Below are positions 28,210 through 36,855 of a stretch of DNA of 64,000 nucleotides, one piece after another. A program made the position numbers and the translations under genes. The stretch's first letter is position 1, and every line of letters begins with the position of its first letter. This DNA comes from Anaerolineales bacterium (GTDB taxonomy: Bacteria > Chloroflexota > Anaerolineae > Anaerolineales > UBA11858), in the NCBI GenBank assembly GCA_028278545.1, contig JANQED010000167.1, positions 1 to 64,000 of the forward strand. The letters run 5' to 3'. The notes below the pieces were generated by a model. It worked only from the letters and a program-made list of their open reading frames with translations, made no database searches and was not told where the DNA came from.

Positions 28210-28229
28210 CTTACCAAACGTTCAGTAAG
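28210..28229 (+). promoter_or_regulatory. Probable TetR operator
   Basis: CTTACCAAACGTTCAGTAAG is a 20-bp inverted repeat with eight of ten arm positions symmetrical around AACGTT. It covers the expected transcription start directly after the -10 box, the classic place for a TetR-family autorepressor. Ligand release would switch on the regulator and the two ABC genes together. Confidence 0.75.
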
Positions 28230-28239
28230 AAAGGTTGCT

Positions 28240-28830
28240 ATGAGCCCCCACGCTACCCGAGTTGGTAAAGACAAAATCCTGGATGTTGCCGAGGGCTTGT
28301 TCACCGAGCGAGACTATAAGTCCGTTTCGATTCGGGATATCGCCCAGGCTTGCGGCGTGACGAACGCCGCATTGTACTATCACTTTGAGAACAAGGAAAT
28401 GCTTTTCGCCGAGGTGCTGGAAAACCACGCTCAGCAGCTCAGTGATCACATGCGTCAGGCCGCGGTTGGCGTGGAAGATAGGCGGGAGCAGCTTATCGCC
28501 ATCCTGAGCAGGTATGCTTCCCTGGCAGGGCATCGGCGTTCCCCCCTATTTTTGTTGCGGCATAAAGCGGCGGGGCTGGATAAACAAAAAGCAGTCCGCC
28601 AGCATGAGCGTTTGTTCCAGGCTATCTTACTGCCAATTGAAGAAGTGCTGGTCGGTGCTGTTGATGATGGCGAACTGCAACCATTGCCTGCGGGATATTC
28701 AGCGGCATCGTTATTATTAGGGATGCTGCATGGTATGACGCAGCATCGCCGCATGTGCCACCAGGAGAGCATTCAACCTGAAGATGTCGAAGTGGTGGTG
28801 GATGTGTTTTGGGGTGGGTTGCAGCGTTAA
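28240..28830 (+). CDS. TetR family transcriptional regulator
   Basis: The 196-residue protein has a typical N-terminal helix-turn-helix (ILDVAEGLFTERDYKSVSIR followed by IAQACGVTNAALYYHFENKE). A ligand-binding C-terminal half carries no family-specific signature I recognise. An upstream in-frame ATG at 28123 would place promoter and operator inside the gene, so the start after the operator is chosen. It most likely represses its own operon, which encodes the heterodimeric exporter immediately downstream. Confidence 0.92.
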   Translation: MSPHATRVGKDKILDVAEGLFTERDYKSVSIRDIAQACGVTNAALYYHFENKEMLFAEVLENHAQQLSDHMRQAAVGVEDRREQLIAILSRYASLAGHRRSPLFLLRHKAAGLDKQKAVRQHERLFQAILLPIEEVLVGAVDDGELQPLPAGYSAASLLLGMLHGMTQHRRMCHQESIQPEDVEVVVDVFWGGLQR

Positions 28831-28862
28831 AAGGTTACATCATTTTAGGAGCGTCATTTCTC

Positions 28863-30629
28863 ATGAAATCTGTTAGTAGAGCACTTAGGTACTTATTCAA
28901 TTACTGGCCCGTGACGATCGGTGGCGGCATCGCCCTGTTGCTGGTCAATCTGGCCAATCTGGTCACGCCACAGTTGCTGCGGCTATTGATCGACGAAGGC
29001 ATCGCCGAGCTCAACATGACCCGGGTCTGGCAGGTGGCTGGCGCGTTGGTGGGAGTGGCCCTCGTGCGCGGCCTGTTCAATTTTTTGCAAGGCTATTGGT
29101 CTGAAGTGGCCTCCCAGGGGGTGGCTTATGATTTGCGCAACACCATCTTCGAGAAGCTGCAAAAATTGAGCTTCTCTTATCACGACCGCTCACAGACCGG
29201 TAAGCTGATGACCCGTATGACCTCAGACGTCGAGCTGGTGCGCCACTTTGTGGGGCGGGGCGCGTTGTTGTTGGCCTCGGCAATCTTGATGCTGCTGGGC
29301 ACGTTGGCGATCATGTTTTGGATGAACTGGAAGCTGGCGCTGATTGTCTTCTTGCTGATGCCGGTGATCCTGGTGTTCTTCAGCGTATTTATACGCAGGA
29401 TCATGCCGGTTTCGCTGCGCGTGCAGAAGAAGTTGGGCGCGCTCAACACCATCTTGCAGGAAAACTTGGCCGGGATGCGCGTAGTCAAAGCTTTTGCCCG
29501 CGAAGACTATGAAACTGAGCGGTATCAGGCTCAAAATGTTGAATTGCTCGATGAAAATATCAATATGATCAAGTTGTTCTCAACGGTCTTTCCGTTGATA
29601 TTTTTCATTGCTAATCTTGGGATGGTCGCCGTGGTCTGGTTTGGGGGCTTGGAAGTGATCGGGCTGCGGCTGACCCTGGGTGAATTGGTGGCCTTCACGG
29701 GATACCTGGGCTTCATGTTGATGCCGATCTTTCAGATGGGCATGATCGGGGCCATGCTCTCCAGGGCGGAGGCTTCGGCGCAACGGATCTTCGAAGTTGT
29801 TGACGCGCGCTCCGAGGTGGAAGATCGACCGGGTGCGATTCCCTTGCCGGCCTTGGAAGGACGCGTGACATTCGAAGAGGTCAGCTTCCGCTATGTGGGC
29901 GGCCAGGAGGATGTCATTCAGGAGGTATCTTTCATGGTTGAGCCTGGCCAGACAGTGGCGATTCTCGGCCAGACCGGCGCGGGGAAATCCTCGATCATCA
30001 ACTTGATCCCACGCTTCTACGATGTCACCGACGGGAAGGTGCTGATCGATGGTCATGATGTGCGCGCAGTTCAGTTGGATTCCCTGCGGAAACAGGTTGG
30101 CATCGTTTTGCAGGAGACCACCCTATTCTCAGGCACGATCCGCGAGAACATCGCTTATGGGCGCCCTGATGCGGATGATGAGCAAGTCATCCATGCCGCG
30201 CAGGCAGCCCAGGCTCATGAGTTCATTACTGAGCTGCCCGACGGTTATGATACGTTGGTTGGCGAGCGCGGGGTGGGCTTATCCGGGGGTCAGAAACAGC
30301 GGGTAGCTATCGCCCGGGCGCTGTTGGTCGATCCCCGTATTCTGATCCTGGATGACAGCACGTCGTCGGTAGATGCCGAGACGGAGTACAAAATCCAGCA
30401 GGCGCTTGAGGGATTGATGCAGGGCCGCACGAGTTTCGTGATTGCCCAACGGATCAGCACCGTCCGTAATGCGGATAAGATACTGCTGCTGGGTGAGGGG
30501 CGTCTGGTGGCGCAGGGAACCCATCAAGAACTGATGGAATCAAGCGAGCTATACGTGGAAATCTTAGAGACGCAGTTTGACGGCCAGGTTGTGATTGCCG
30601 ATAAGGCCGAGGAGGTAATGGCGCTATGA
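28863..30629 (+). CDS. ABC exporter half-transporter A (degenerate nucleotide site)
   Basis: An N-terminal six-helix exporter domain (about 1-310) is followed by an ATPase domain with Walker A GQTGAGKSS (about 368-376) and signature LSGGQ. Walker B ends LILDDS, so the catalytic Glu is replaced by Asp, and the switch His is replaced by Gln (IAQRIS). These are marks of the non-hydrolysing site of heterodimeric exporters. Start is at the ATG after AGGAG. An earlier frame start overlaps the TetR gene. The stop overlaps the next gene by four bases, so the two halves are made together. Confidence 0.93.
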   Translation: MKSVSRALRYLFNYWPVTIGGGIALLLVNLANLVTPQLLRLLIDEGIAELNMTRVWQVAGALVGVALVRGLFNFLQGYWSEVASQGVAYDLRNTIFEKLQKLSFSYHDRSQTGKLMTRMTSDVELVRHFVGRGALLLASAILMLLGTLAIMFWMNWKLALIVFLLMPVILVFFSVFIRRIMPVSLRVQKKLGALNTILQENLAGMRVVKAFAREDYETERYQAQNVELLDENINMIKLFSTVFPLIFFIANLGMVAVVWFGGLEVIGLRLTLGELVAFTGYLGFMLMPIFQMGMIGAMLSRAEASAQRIFEVVDARSEVEDRPGAIPLPALEGRVTFEEVSFRYVGGQEDVIQEVSFMVEPGQTVAILGQTGAGKSSIINLIPRFYDVTDGKVLIDGHDVRAVQLDSLRKQVGIVLQETTLFSGTIRENIAYGRPDADDEQVIHAAQAAQAHEFITELPDGYDTLVGERGVGLSGGQKQRVAIARALLVDPRILILDDSTSSVDAETEYKIQQALEGLMQGRTSFVIAQRISTVRNADKILLLGEGRLVAQGTHQELMESSELYVEILETQFDGQVVIADKAEEVMAL

Positions 30630-32479
30630 TGGGACCCGGACATGCAATGATGCGAGTTGCCCAAAGCGAAGATGAGAAAGCCAGGGATCGCGGCAAAGTT
30701 GTCCGGCGCCTGGTGCGCTATTTGAGGCCCTACTGGCTACCTGTAACAGGCGCCTTTGTATTGACTTTGATTAACGCCGGCGCACAGGCCGTAGGGCCGT
30801 TCTTGATCGGTCGCGCGGTAGACATCTTCATCACCGCCGGCGATAGGTCTGGCTTGGGGAATACTATGCTGACGCTTATCGCCGTCTATTCTGCGGGGAT
30901 GCTCTCGATGCGATATCAAATTTACCTGATGTCCCTGGCGGGCCAGAAAGTGCTTGCCGATATGCGGGTGAAGATCTTCGACAAGGTGGAAGAGTTGTCT
31001 TTGCAATATTTGGAAAGCAAAGAAGCTGGCGACTTGATGAGCCGCCTGGTCAATGATATTGATGCCATCAACTCCTTTTTCAGTCAGGGTCTGACACAAT
31101 CCATTGGGGCTTTGTTCGCCTTGATTGGTGTGATTGTTGCCATGTTGGCCCTGAATTGGCAGTTGGCCTTGGCGACCCTGGCCATCGTGCCCTTTATGCT
31201 GCTGACCACGGGGGGCTTTGCTCGTCTGGCTCGTCGCGCTTTCCGGCGCACGCGCGAGACGATTGGCGATGTCTCGGCGGACCTACAAGAGGAGTTGGAT
31301 GGCGTCAAAGTCGCCCAGGCCTTCAACCGGGGTGAACTGAATATCCGCCGCTTTGCCGAACGCAATGCTGCCAACCGTGACGCCAACGTCAGCGCAAATG
31401 CGGTTACTTCAGCATTTGCCCCGGCCATGGATGTGCTCAGCACCCTCGATACAGCTATCGTGGCCGGTTATGGCGGCTTCCTGGCCGTGAATGGCGTGGT
31501 TACTGTGGGTGTGGTGGTGGCCTTTTTGCAGTACGTGCAGAATTTCTTCCGACCGATCCAAACGGTGGCGCAGGTCTGGACCCTGGCTCAATCGGCCTTT
31601 GCGGCTGCGGAGCGCGTCTTCGAGCTGGTGGATACCGTGGCCGATATTCAGGATGCCCCTGATGCCGAACAGTTGCCCGTTCTATACGGCCGCGTGACCT
31701 TCGAGGATGTCACGTTTGCTTATGAGCCGGGACGCCCTGTGTTGCAGAAGGTCCATCTCGAGGCTGAACCAGGCCAAACCGTAGCTTTGGTCGGCCCCAC
31801 CGGGGCGGGAAAATCCACATTGGTTAGCTTGATCCCCCGCTTTTATGAAGTCAGCGAGGGCGGCGTTTCCCTTGACGGTCGCGATGTCCGCCAGGTCACC
31901 CAAGAGAGCATCCGCGCCCAGATCGGCATGGTGCTGCAGGAGCCTTTCCTCTTCTCTGGTTCGGTGATGGAGAATGTCCGTTACGGGCGTCTGGATGCCA
32001 CGGACGAGGAAGTAGTCGAAGCGGCCAAGGCGGCCAATGCTCACGATTTCATTACTCGGTTGCCCGATGGGTATGACACCGAGGTGGGCGAGCGCGGCGG
32101 AATGATCAGCCAGGGACAGCGCCAGTTGGTCTCTATTGCTCGCGCCATCCTGGCCGACCCGCGCATCCTGATCCTGGATGAGGCTACTGCCAGTGTAGAT
32201 ACCCGCACCGAGGCACTGATCCAGAAAGCTCTGGCGCATCTCCTGGCCGGACGAACTAGCTTTGTGATCGCTCACCGGCTCTCCACGGTACGCAACGCCG
32301 ATGTGATCCTGGCTCTGGATGAGGGTGAGGTCGTCGAACGCGGTACCCATGATGATTTGTTGACCAGGGATGGGCTGTACGCAGACCTTTACCGGCGGCA
32401 GTTCTACGTGCCGCCAAAGGAGGAAGAAGAGCCGAGGGCAGTGGGCGGGCATACATCGATAGCGCATGCTCACGATTGA
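30626..32479 (+). CDS. ABC exporter half-transporter B (catalytic nucleotide site)
   Basis: This is the second half of the heterodimer, with six helices and an ATPase domain. Walker A GPTGAGKST lies near residue 390, Walker B LDEATASVD keeps the catalytic Glu, and the switch His is present (IAHRLS). Its own signature reads ISQGQ rather than LSGGQ. Because the signature acts across the dimer, this variant completes the degenerate site of partner A. The partner's intact LSGGQ completes the active site here. Substrate is unknown; the TetR control suggests drug or lipid export. Confidence 0.93.
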   Translation: MMGPGHAMMRVAQSEDEKARDRGKVVRRLVRYLRPYWLPVTGAFVLTLINAGAQAVGPFLIGRAVDIFITAGDRSGLGNTMLTLIAVYSAGMLSMRYQIYLMSLAGQKVLADMRVKIFDKVEELSLQYLESKEAGDLMSRLVNDIDAINSFFSQGLTQSIGALFALIGVIVAMLALNWQLALATLAIVPFMLLTTGGFARLARRAFRRTRETIGDVSADLQEELDGVKVAQAFNRGELNIRRFAERNAANRDANVSANAVTSAFAPAMDVLSTLDTAIVAGYGGFLAVNGVVTVGVVVAFLQYVQNFFRPIQTVAQVWTLAQSAFAAAERVFELVDTVADIQDAPDAEQLPVLYGRVTFEDVTFAYEPGRPVLQKVHLEAEPGQTVALVGPTGAGKSTLVSLIPRFYEVSEGGVSLDGRDVRQVTQESIRAQIGMVLQEPFLFSGSVMENVRYGRLDATDEEVVEAAKAANAHDFITRLPDGYDTEVGERGGMISQGQRQLVSIARAILADPRILILDEATASVDTRTEALIQKALAHLLAGRTSFVIAHRLSTVRNADVILALDEGEVVERGTHDDLLTRDGLYADLYRRQFYVPPKEEEEPRAVGGHTSIAHAHD

Positions 32480-32533
32480 AATTCGCGACAGAAACTTAGG
32501 AAAATCGTAAAGGATTCTAAGCTAGGTACTTAA

Positions 32534-32626
32534 TGGGACACGGATTAAGCGGACGTTTTTGCCGCCTTTGGTAAACACGGAGAAAGAAGCATAAAAACCG
32601 TTCAATCTGTGTTGATCTGTGTCCCA
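32534..32626. repeat. Inverted-repeat intergenic element
   Basis: TGGGACAC (32534-32541) and its exact complement GTGTCCCA (32619-32626) bound a 93-base element. Inner portions also resemble each other in reverse (CACGGATTAA against TTCAATCTGTG). It carries no gene. It looks like a small interspersed, REP- or MITE-like repeat. A second copy is not in the window. Confidence 0.55.
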
Positions 32627-32657
32627 AATAGAGATTATTTGCTGGTGGGAGTGAGAA

Positions 32658-33518
32658 ATGGACATCAATCTGGCTTTAGGGGGTGGCGGTTCCAAGGGCA
32701 ATGCGCATATTGGGGTGCTGCGCGTGCTCGAGCGGGAGGGTTTTCGCGTGCGTGCCGTTGCTGGTACCAGTGCTGGGGGGATGGCCGCAGCGGCTTATGC
32801 TGCCGGTTACTCCCCCGATGAATTGGAAGCGCACATGTGTCAGGTGGATCAGGGGAAACTCTACAGTTTCCATCTTAGCGGCGAACCGAGCTTGTTGGGC
32901 ATCGAGGGCCTACGAGCAGCCCTTGACGAATTAATCGGTGAGCGCACTTTCGATGATCTCAAGATCCCCTGCGCGCTGACGGCAGTCGATTTAGACCAGG
33001 GCCACGAGGTTGTGCTGAAAGAAGGGTGTGTGATGGATGCTCTTTTGGCGACAGTCGCCCTCCCGGGCATCTATCCGGCCAAGAAGATGGATGAGCGCCT
33101 TCTCGTGGACGGTGGGGTGCTAGACCCGGTGCCGGTTGCTGTCGCCCGTGAGATTTCTCCAAATCCACGCTTGCCTGTGGTTGCTGTTGTGCTTTCACCC
33201 ACCTCGATCACCCACGGTGCGCTTCCTTCGCCGCAGTATAACTTGATTCAAAAACGCATCTCCCGCATGAGAGTCGCCAAAGCCTTTGAGATTTTCATGC
33301 GTTCCATCGAGATTGGCATGTTCACAATTGCCGAATTGCGCCTGCAGATCGACGCCCCTGAGGTGATCATCCGCCCAAAGGTGAGCCAAATAGGGTATTT
33401 GGACCGTGTAAATGTCTCTGAGGTGGTCAAATTGGGGGAGCAGGCCGCTGAGCTTGCTTTGCCGGAGCTGAAACGAGCTGTTGGGTGGAGGAAAAGGATT
33501 AAACGACTTCTTTCGTAA
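32658..33518 (+). CDS. Patatin-like phospholipase
   Basis: The protein has the RssA/NTE-type patatin fold. An oxyanion glycine block GGGGSKGNAHIG (8-19), nucleophile Ser38 in GTSAG (36-40) and the catalytic Asp in VDGGVLDPVP near residue 152 are all visible. Length is 286 residues, with no signal peptide, so it is probably a cytosolic lipid hydrolase. It is separated from the ABC genes by the repeat element and stands alone. Confidence 0.92.
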   Translation: MDINLALGGGGSKGNAHIGVLRVLEREGFRVRAVAGTSAGGMAAAAYAAGYSPDELEAHMCQVDQGKLYSFHLSGEPSLLGIEGLRAALDELIGERTFDDLKIPCALTAVDLDQGHEVVLKEGCVMDALLATVALPGIYPAKKMDERLLVDGGVLDPVPVAVAREISPNPRLPVVAVVLSPTSITHGALPSPQYNLIQKRISRMRVAKAFEIFMRSIEIGMFTIAELRLQIDAPEVIIRPKVSQIGYLDRVNVSEVVKLGEQAAELALPELKRAVGWRKRIKRLLS

Positions 33519-33620
33519 TAATTTGTTCTGGCGATTCGCTCCAATTGGCAATTCCTGACCAGCTGTTCAGGAAGGGAATTTGGGCTTATACCAGGTTTTT
33601 GGGAAAATCCAACCCAGAAT

Positions 33621-34277
33621 TCATTTCCGGGCGTGCTCTTTCATGAGTTGATGACACAACTCAACCCCAGTCATGGCATCACTGGCCCAATAATCTGCTC
33701 CAACATACTGATAGATTTGTTGGTTAATTTGCCGCCCGCCGATTAGAATGGGGATAGAGTCAAATTCTGAACAGGAGCGCAACGATGAGATCGTTTCCTT
33801 CATAGCGTCGAAAGAACTGGTCAACACCCCGGATAGGGCAACGATATCCGGATGCAACTGACTGGTTTGAGCGACGAATTCCTCAGGTTGAACGTCTACA
33901 CCCAAATCGTGCACCGTGAATTTATGGCAACTGAGTAGCATATTGAAAATATCTTTGCCTATATCGTGAATATCGCCCATCACCGTGCCTAGCAGCACTT
34001 CGCCATATCCCTGGCTAGAAATCTGGCTTTCGACGATCGGTTGCACAATTTCCATCACCTGCCGAAAGATCTCTCCACCCATCACCAATCCGGCCAGATA
34101 GTACTGGCCGTTTTCATAGCGGCTGCCCACCTGGCGCATGCCTTCCTGGCAATCTTCGATGATTTCCAGGGGATCGTGATTTAACGCAACCCGTTTCCCC
34201 ACGATCTCCAATGCGGTATTCTCATCGAGTTCAGCGATTGACTGAATGAGTTCGGCCTGTAACGTCGTGGGGGTCAT
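33621..34277 (-). CDS. Corrinoid (cobalamin-binding) protein of a methyltransferase system
   Basis: The protein has 218 residues. A helical cap domain (about 1-88) is followed by a Rossmann B12 domain with the base-off motif GDIHDIGKD (101-109, cobalt ligand His104) and the later SGVLTSS and IGGRQINQQI segments. It carries methyl groups between a substrate methyltransferase and a pterin methyltransferase. An upstream in-frame start would overlap the regulator gene, so the internal ATG is chosen. Unlike its paralogue across the promoter region, it has a perfect DxHxxG motif. It is co-oriented with and just downstream of the GntR gene. Confidence 0.92.
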   Translation of the reverse strand: MTPTTLQAELIQSIAELDENTALEIVGKRVALNHDPLEIIEDCQEGMRQVGSRYENGQYYLAGLVMGGEIFRQVMEIVQPIVESQISSQGYGEVLLGTVMGDIHDIGKDIFNMLLSCHKFTVHDLGVDVQPEEFVAQTSQLHPDIVALSGVLTSSFDAMKETISSLRSCSEFDSIPILIGGRQINQQIYQYVGADYWASDAMTGVELCHQLMKEHARK

Positions 34278-34291
34278 AACAGTCTCAACTC

Positions 34292-35041
34292 CTATTCTTG
34301 AATGCCTACGGAGGTCTTGAAGTGCAGTCGATCGCCCGGGGAAATGAACCAACCCAAACTGAGGGGCTGGTTATCGAAATCGTAAAAGATATGTTCCAAC
34401 CGAAATGCAGCCGCGCCGGATTGAGAATTTAATACTCTCGCTTCTTCATCCCTGAGAATAGTTGCTTCGATTAGGAGATTGCCCCATTTTAGGGTGGACT
34501 CACTGGCTCCACTGAATAAGCCGCGCAGGGAAGTCACTTCCATCTCGGCTTCGATGATGGGGCGTTCGGGGTCGTAGATCAGATATTCGCGATGGTACAA
34601 ACTAGGGATGCCATTCTGGGAAATCAAGCGGCGGATGAAGACCACCCGTTGGTTTTGGGAGATACTCAATTTCCTGGCAGTGCGTTCGTCCGCCGAGACA
34701 ATGCGGGTTTCTAAAAGCTTTACCCGGGTATTTTCGGCGTCATCGAAAAATTGCTGCAAGGCATCTAAATGGAAGACGGCCGTCCCCAACCCCAAGGGTT
34801 TTACAAAAGTGCCACGGCCCTGCTCGGCAACTGCCACTCCCTGCTCTACCAGCATGTTGACCACCCGGCGCACGGTCATTGGGCTGACGTCATACGCCTC
34901 GCACAGTTTGGCCTCTGAAGGTAAACGATCTCCAGGGCGATAGATGCCATCGGAGATTTGCCGCTTGAGAATCTTGGCTAATTGAGCGTAAGCCGGTTCA
35001 TAAGATTTGCGATCGATTTTGGCCGTTGCTGGAATTCCCAC
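34292..35041 (-). CDS. GntR/HutC family regulator with UTRA sensor domain
   Basis: A winged helix-turn-helix (about 15-82; YRPGDRLPSEAKLCEAYDVS, TVRRVVNMLVEQGVA) is followed by a UTRA small-molecule domain (about 100-245; FIRRLISQNGIPSLYHREY). Length is 249 residues. It is divergent from the methyltransferase operon and ends 14 bases before a corrinoid protein gene. The 220-base divergent region contains an 18-bp palindrome and two clear promoters, so it probably controls both directions in response to the methylated substrate or a derivative. Confidence 0.93.
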   Translation of the reverse strand: MGIPATAKIDRKSYEPAYAQLAKILKRQISDGIYRPGDRLPSEAKLCEAYDVSPMTVRRVVNMLVEQGVAVAEQGRGTFVKPLGLGTAVFHLDALQQFFDDAENTRVKLLETRIVSADERTARKLSISQNQRVVFIRRLISQNGIPSLYHREYLIYDPERPIIEAEMEVTSLRGLFSGASESTLKWGNLLIEATILRDEEARVLNSQSGAAAFRLEHIFYDFDNQPLSLGWFISPGDRLHFKTSVGIQE

Positions 35042-35135
35042 AAGTTACCTCACAAATACTGGATGCACCTGCCAGGAAACATTAGCAGGGTGGCTTTGCA
35101 GCAATTTGAAATGTGTCGATATAAGCGTGATTTTC

Positions 35136-35163
35136 ATTTTAACTTCTATATACAAGTTTATAA
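35136..35163 (-). promoter_or_regulatory. Promoter of the GntR-corrinoid gene pair
   Basis: On the minus strand, TTATAA (35163-35158), a 16-base spacer and TAAAAT (35141-35136) form a good sigma70 promoter. The spacer is filled by the operator palindrome, so binding there would block this promoter directly. Confidence 0.6.
35141..35158. promoter_or_regulatory. Probable GntR operator
   Basis: AACTTCTATATACAAGTT is an 18-bp palindrome with only one mismatched pair. It sits inside the regulator's own promoter spacer. A related left half (AACTTC, then TATATA) recurs at 35202-35215 inside the spacer of the divergent promoter. Confidence 0.7.
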
Positions 35164-35196
35164 CGCCTTAAAAAATCCGTCAAGATTGGTGCCGTA

Positions 35197-35225
35197 TTGA
35201 CAACTTCCCTATATAACTATATAAT
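35197..35225 (+). promoter_or_regulatory. Full-consensus sigma70 promoter of the methyltransferase operon
   Basis: TTGACA (35197-35202), exactly 17 bases, TATAAT (35220-35225): a perfect consensus promoter. Its spacer includes a partial copy of the operator. A promoter this strong would need repression, which fits control by the divergent GntR protein. Confidence 0.85.
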
Positions 35226-35261
35226 ATGGTAAATAGTATACATTGCGAACACAACAAATAG

Positions 35262-35936
35262 ATGACGCCCAATACCAAAATTATTGCTTGCGCCACAGTA
35301 ATCGAGGAAATGCTCCCGTTGATCCCCAATGAAATGAGCTATGAGGTATTGGACTTTGGACTCCACCGCACCCCGGAAAAATTGAAAACCGCCTTGCAAG
35401 AAGCCATCGACCGCACGAAGTCGGATATCCATACGCTCTTGCTGGGGTATGGCCTGTGCTCACAGGCGGTAGTAGGACTCAGAGCCAACCGATTCAGGTT
35501 GATCATCCCGAAAGTTGATGATTGCATTGCCATCTTTCTGGGCTCTGATCAGGCTTACCAGCAGCAATCCCGCCAGGTTCCAGGAACGTATTATCTGACC
35601 AAAGGTTGGATCGAAGCCGGGGATGGTCCCTTTGAAGAATTCGATGAGCTTGTCAACCGTTATGGGGAAGACAAAGCCCGTTGGTTGATGGGGCAAATCC
35701 TGAAGAATTACACCCGTTTAGCCCTGATCAACACCGGACAATACGAATTAGCCCGCTATCAAGAGTACGCTAGAAAAACAGCACAGCGATTTAACCTGAA
35801 ATACGAAGAAATCCCAGGGTCAACTGCCCTGGTGAAGAAATTTATCCAGGGCCCTTGGGATAATGATTTCGTGGTTATTCAACCCGGCCAAACCGTTTCG
35901 TACCTTGACTTCAAAACCAACAGGAGCAATCCATGA
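35262..35936 (+). CDS. DUF1638-like protein
   Basis: The 224-residue soluble protein begins with TKIIACATVIEEM and contains LLLGYGLCSQAVVGL and a KVDDCIAIFLGS stretch. This pattern resembles the DUF1638 family, which often sits beside corrinoid methyltransferase genes. Its conserved cysteines and acidic residues suggest metal or cofactor binding, but its reaction is not known to me. It is the first gene of the operon and overlaps the pterin methyltransferase gene by four bases, so the two are probably made in equal amounts. Confidence 0.75.
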   Translation: MTPNTKIIACATVIEEMLPLIPNEMSYEVLDFGLHRTPEKLKTALQEAIDRTKSDIHTLLLGYGLCSQAVVGLRANRFRLIIPKVDDCIAIFLGSDQAYQQQSRQVPGTYYLTKGWIEAGDGPFEEFDELVNRYGEDKARWLMGQILKNYTRLALINTGQYELARYQEYARKTAQRFNLKYEEIPGSTALVKKFIQGPWDNDFVVIQPGQTVSYLDFKTNRSNP

Positions 35937-36733
35937 AAATTATTGGTGAAAAAATAAATGGCGCCCGCAAGCGCGTCGCTCAGGCAATCGCTGATAGAGA
36001 TGCGGAATTCATCCGCAATCTGGCCCAAAAGCAAGCGCAGGCAGGGGCAGCCTGGTTGGATGTCAATGCCGGGACGCGCCCCGACAAAGAAGTGGATGAT
36101 TTCATCTGGCTGTTAGAAATCATTCAATCTGTCACTGAGGTGCCCTTGTGCCTCGATAGTGCCAATCCAAAAGCGCTCTCCGCGGCTATCAAAGAAACCA
36201 AACAGACGCCGATGATCAATTCCATCAGCGGCGAGGAAGATCGGCTATCTCATATCCTCCCCCTGGTCGTCGAACACCAATGTCCGGTGATTGCGCTGGG
36301 CATGGGGGGCGAAAAAATGCCCGAATCCATTTCCGAGCGCGTCGAGATCATCGATATGATCATTGCAGAAACGCGGCGTTTGGGTCTTGCCGATGAGAAA
36401 CTCTATGTGGATCCCTTGGCGATGACCATTGCCACCAATATCCAGAGTGGTGTGGCTGCCTGCGAGACCATCCGCATCATCCATCAAAAATATCCCCAGG
36501 TTCACTTCACTATTGGTTTGAGCAACATTTCGTTTGGACTGCCAGCCCGCTCCTACGTCAACCGCGCTTTCTTGACCCTTGCGATGGCGGCCGGGTTGGA
36601 TTCGGCTATTCTTGATCCGCTTGACCGCGAAATCCAGGCGGCGTTGGTGTCTGCAGAGCTTGTCCTTGGCCGAGACCCACATTGTCTCAACTATACCCGG
36701 GCCTTCCGATCTGGTTTGTTCGATGTGAATTGA
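35933..36733 (+). CDS. Pterin-binding methyltransferase (AcsE/MtrH-like)
   Basis: A 266-residue TIM-barrel protein of the pterin-binding family. It begins KIIGEKINGARKRV and has WLDVNAGTRPDKE, CLDSANP, MINSISGEE, VDPLAMTIATN and TIGLSNISFGLP, the family's ordered motifs. Such proteins transfer methyl between a corrinoid protein and tetrahydrofolate (or tetrahydromethanopterin). In demethylating systems they play the methyltransferase II role, making methyl-tetrahydropterin. It lies 122 bases before the corrinoid protein gene. Confidence 0.93.
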   Translation: MKIIGEKINGARKRVAQAIADRDAEFIRNLAQKQAQAGAAWLDVNAGTRPDKEVDDFIWLLEIIQSVTEVPLCLDSANPKALSAAIKETKQTPMINSISGEEDRLSHILPLVVEHQCPVIALGMGGEKMPESISERVEIIDMIIAETRRLGLADEKLYVDPLAMTIATNIQSGVAACETIRIIHQKYPQVHFTIGLSNISFGLPARSYVNRAFLTLAMAAGLDSAILDPLDREIQAALVSAELVLGRDPHCLNYTRAFRSGLFDVN

Positions 36734-36855
36734 ACCAACCGTACCATTACCTTTTGTCTGAAATCGGTATTGTCTCCCCGGACGCGGGGAAGCGATGTGT
36801 CGAAGAATATCAAGCAAAACCCTTACTATCCACACTATACTGAAAGGAGCAAGAT

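Noticed and set aside
35042-35261. Cobalamin riboswitch before the corrinoid methyltransferase operon
   Set aside because: The leader after the promoter is about 30 bases, too short, and no B12-box-like sequence was seen.
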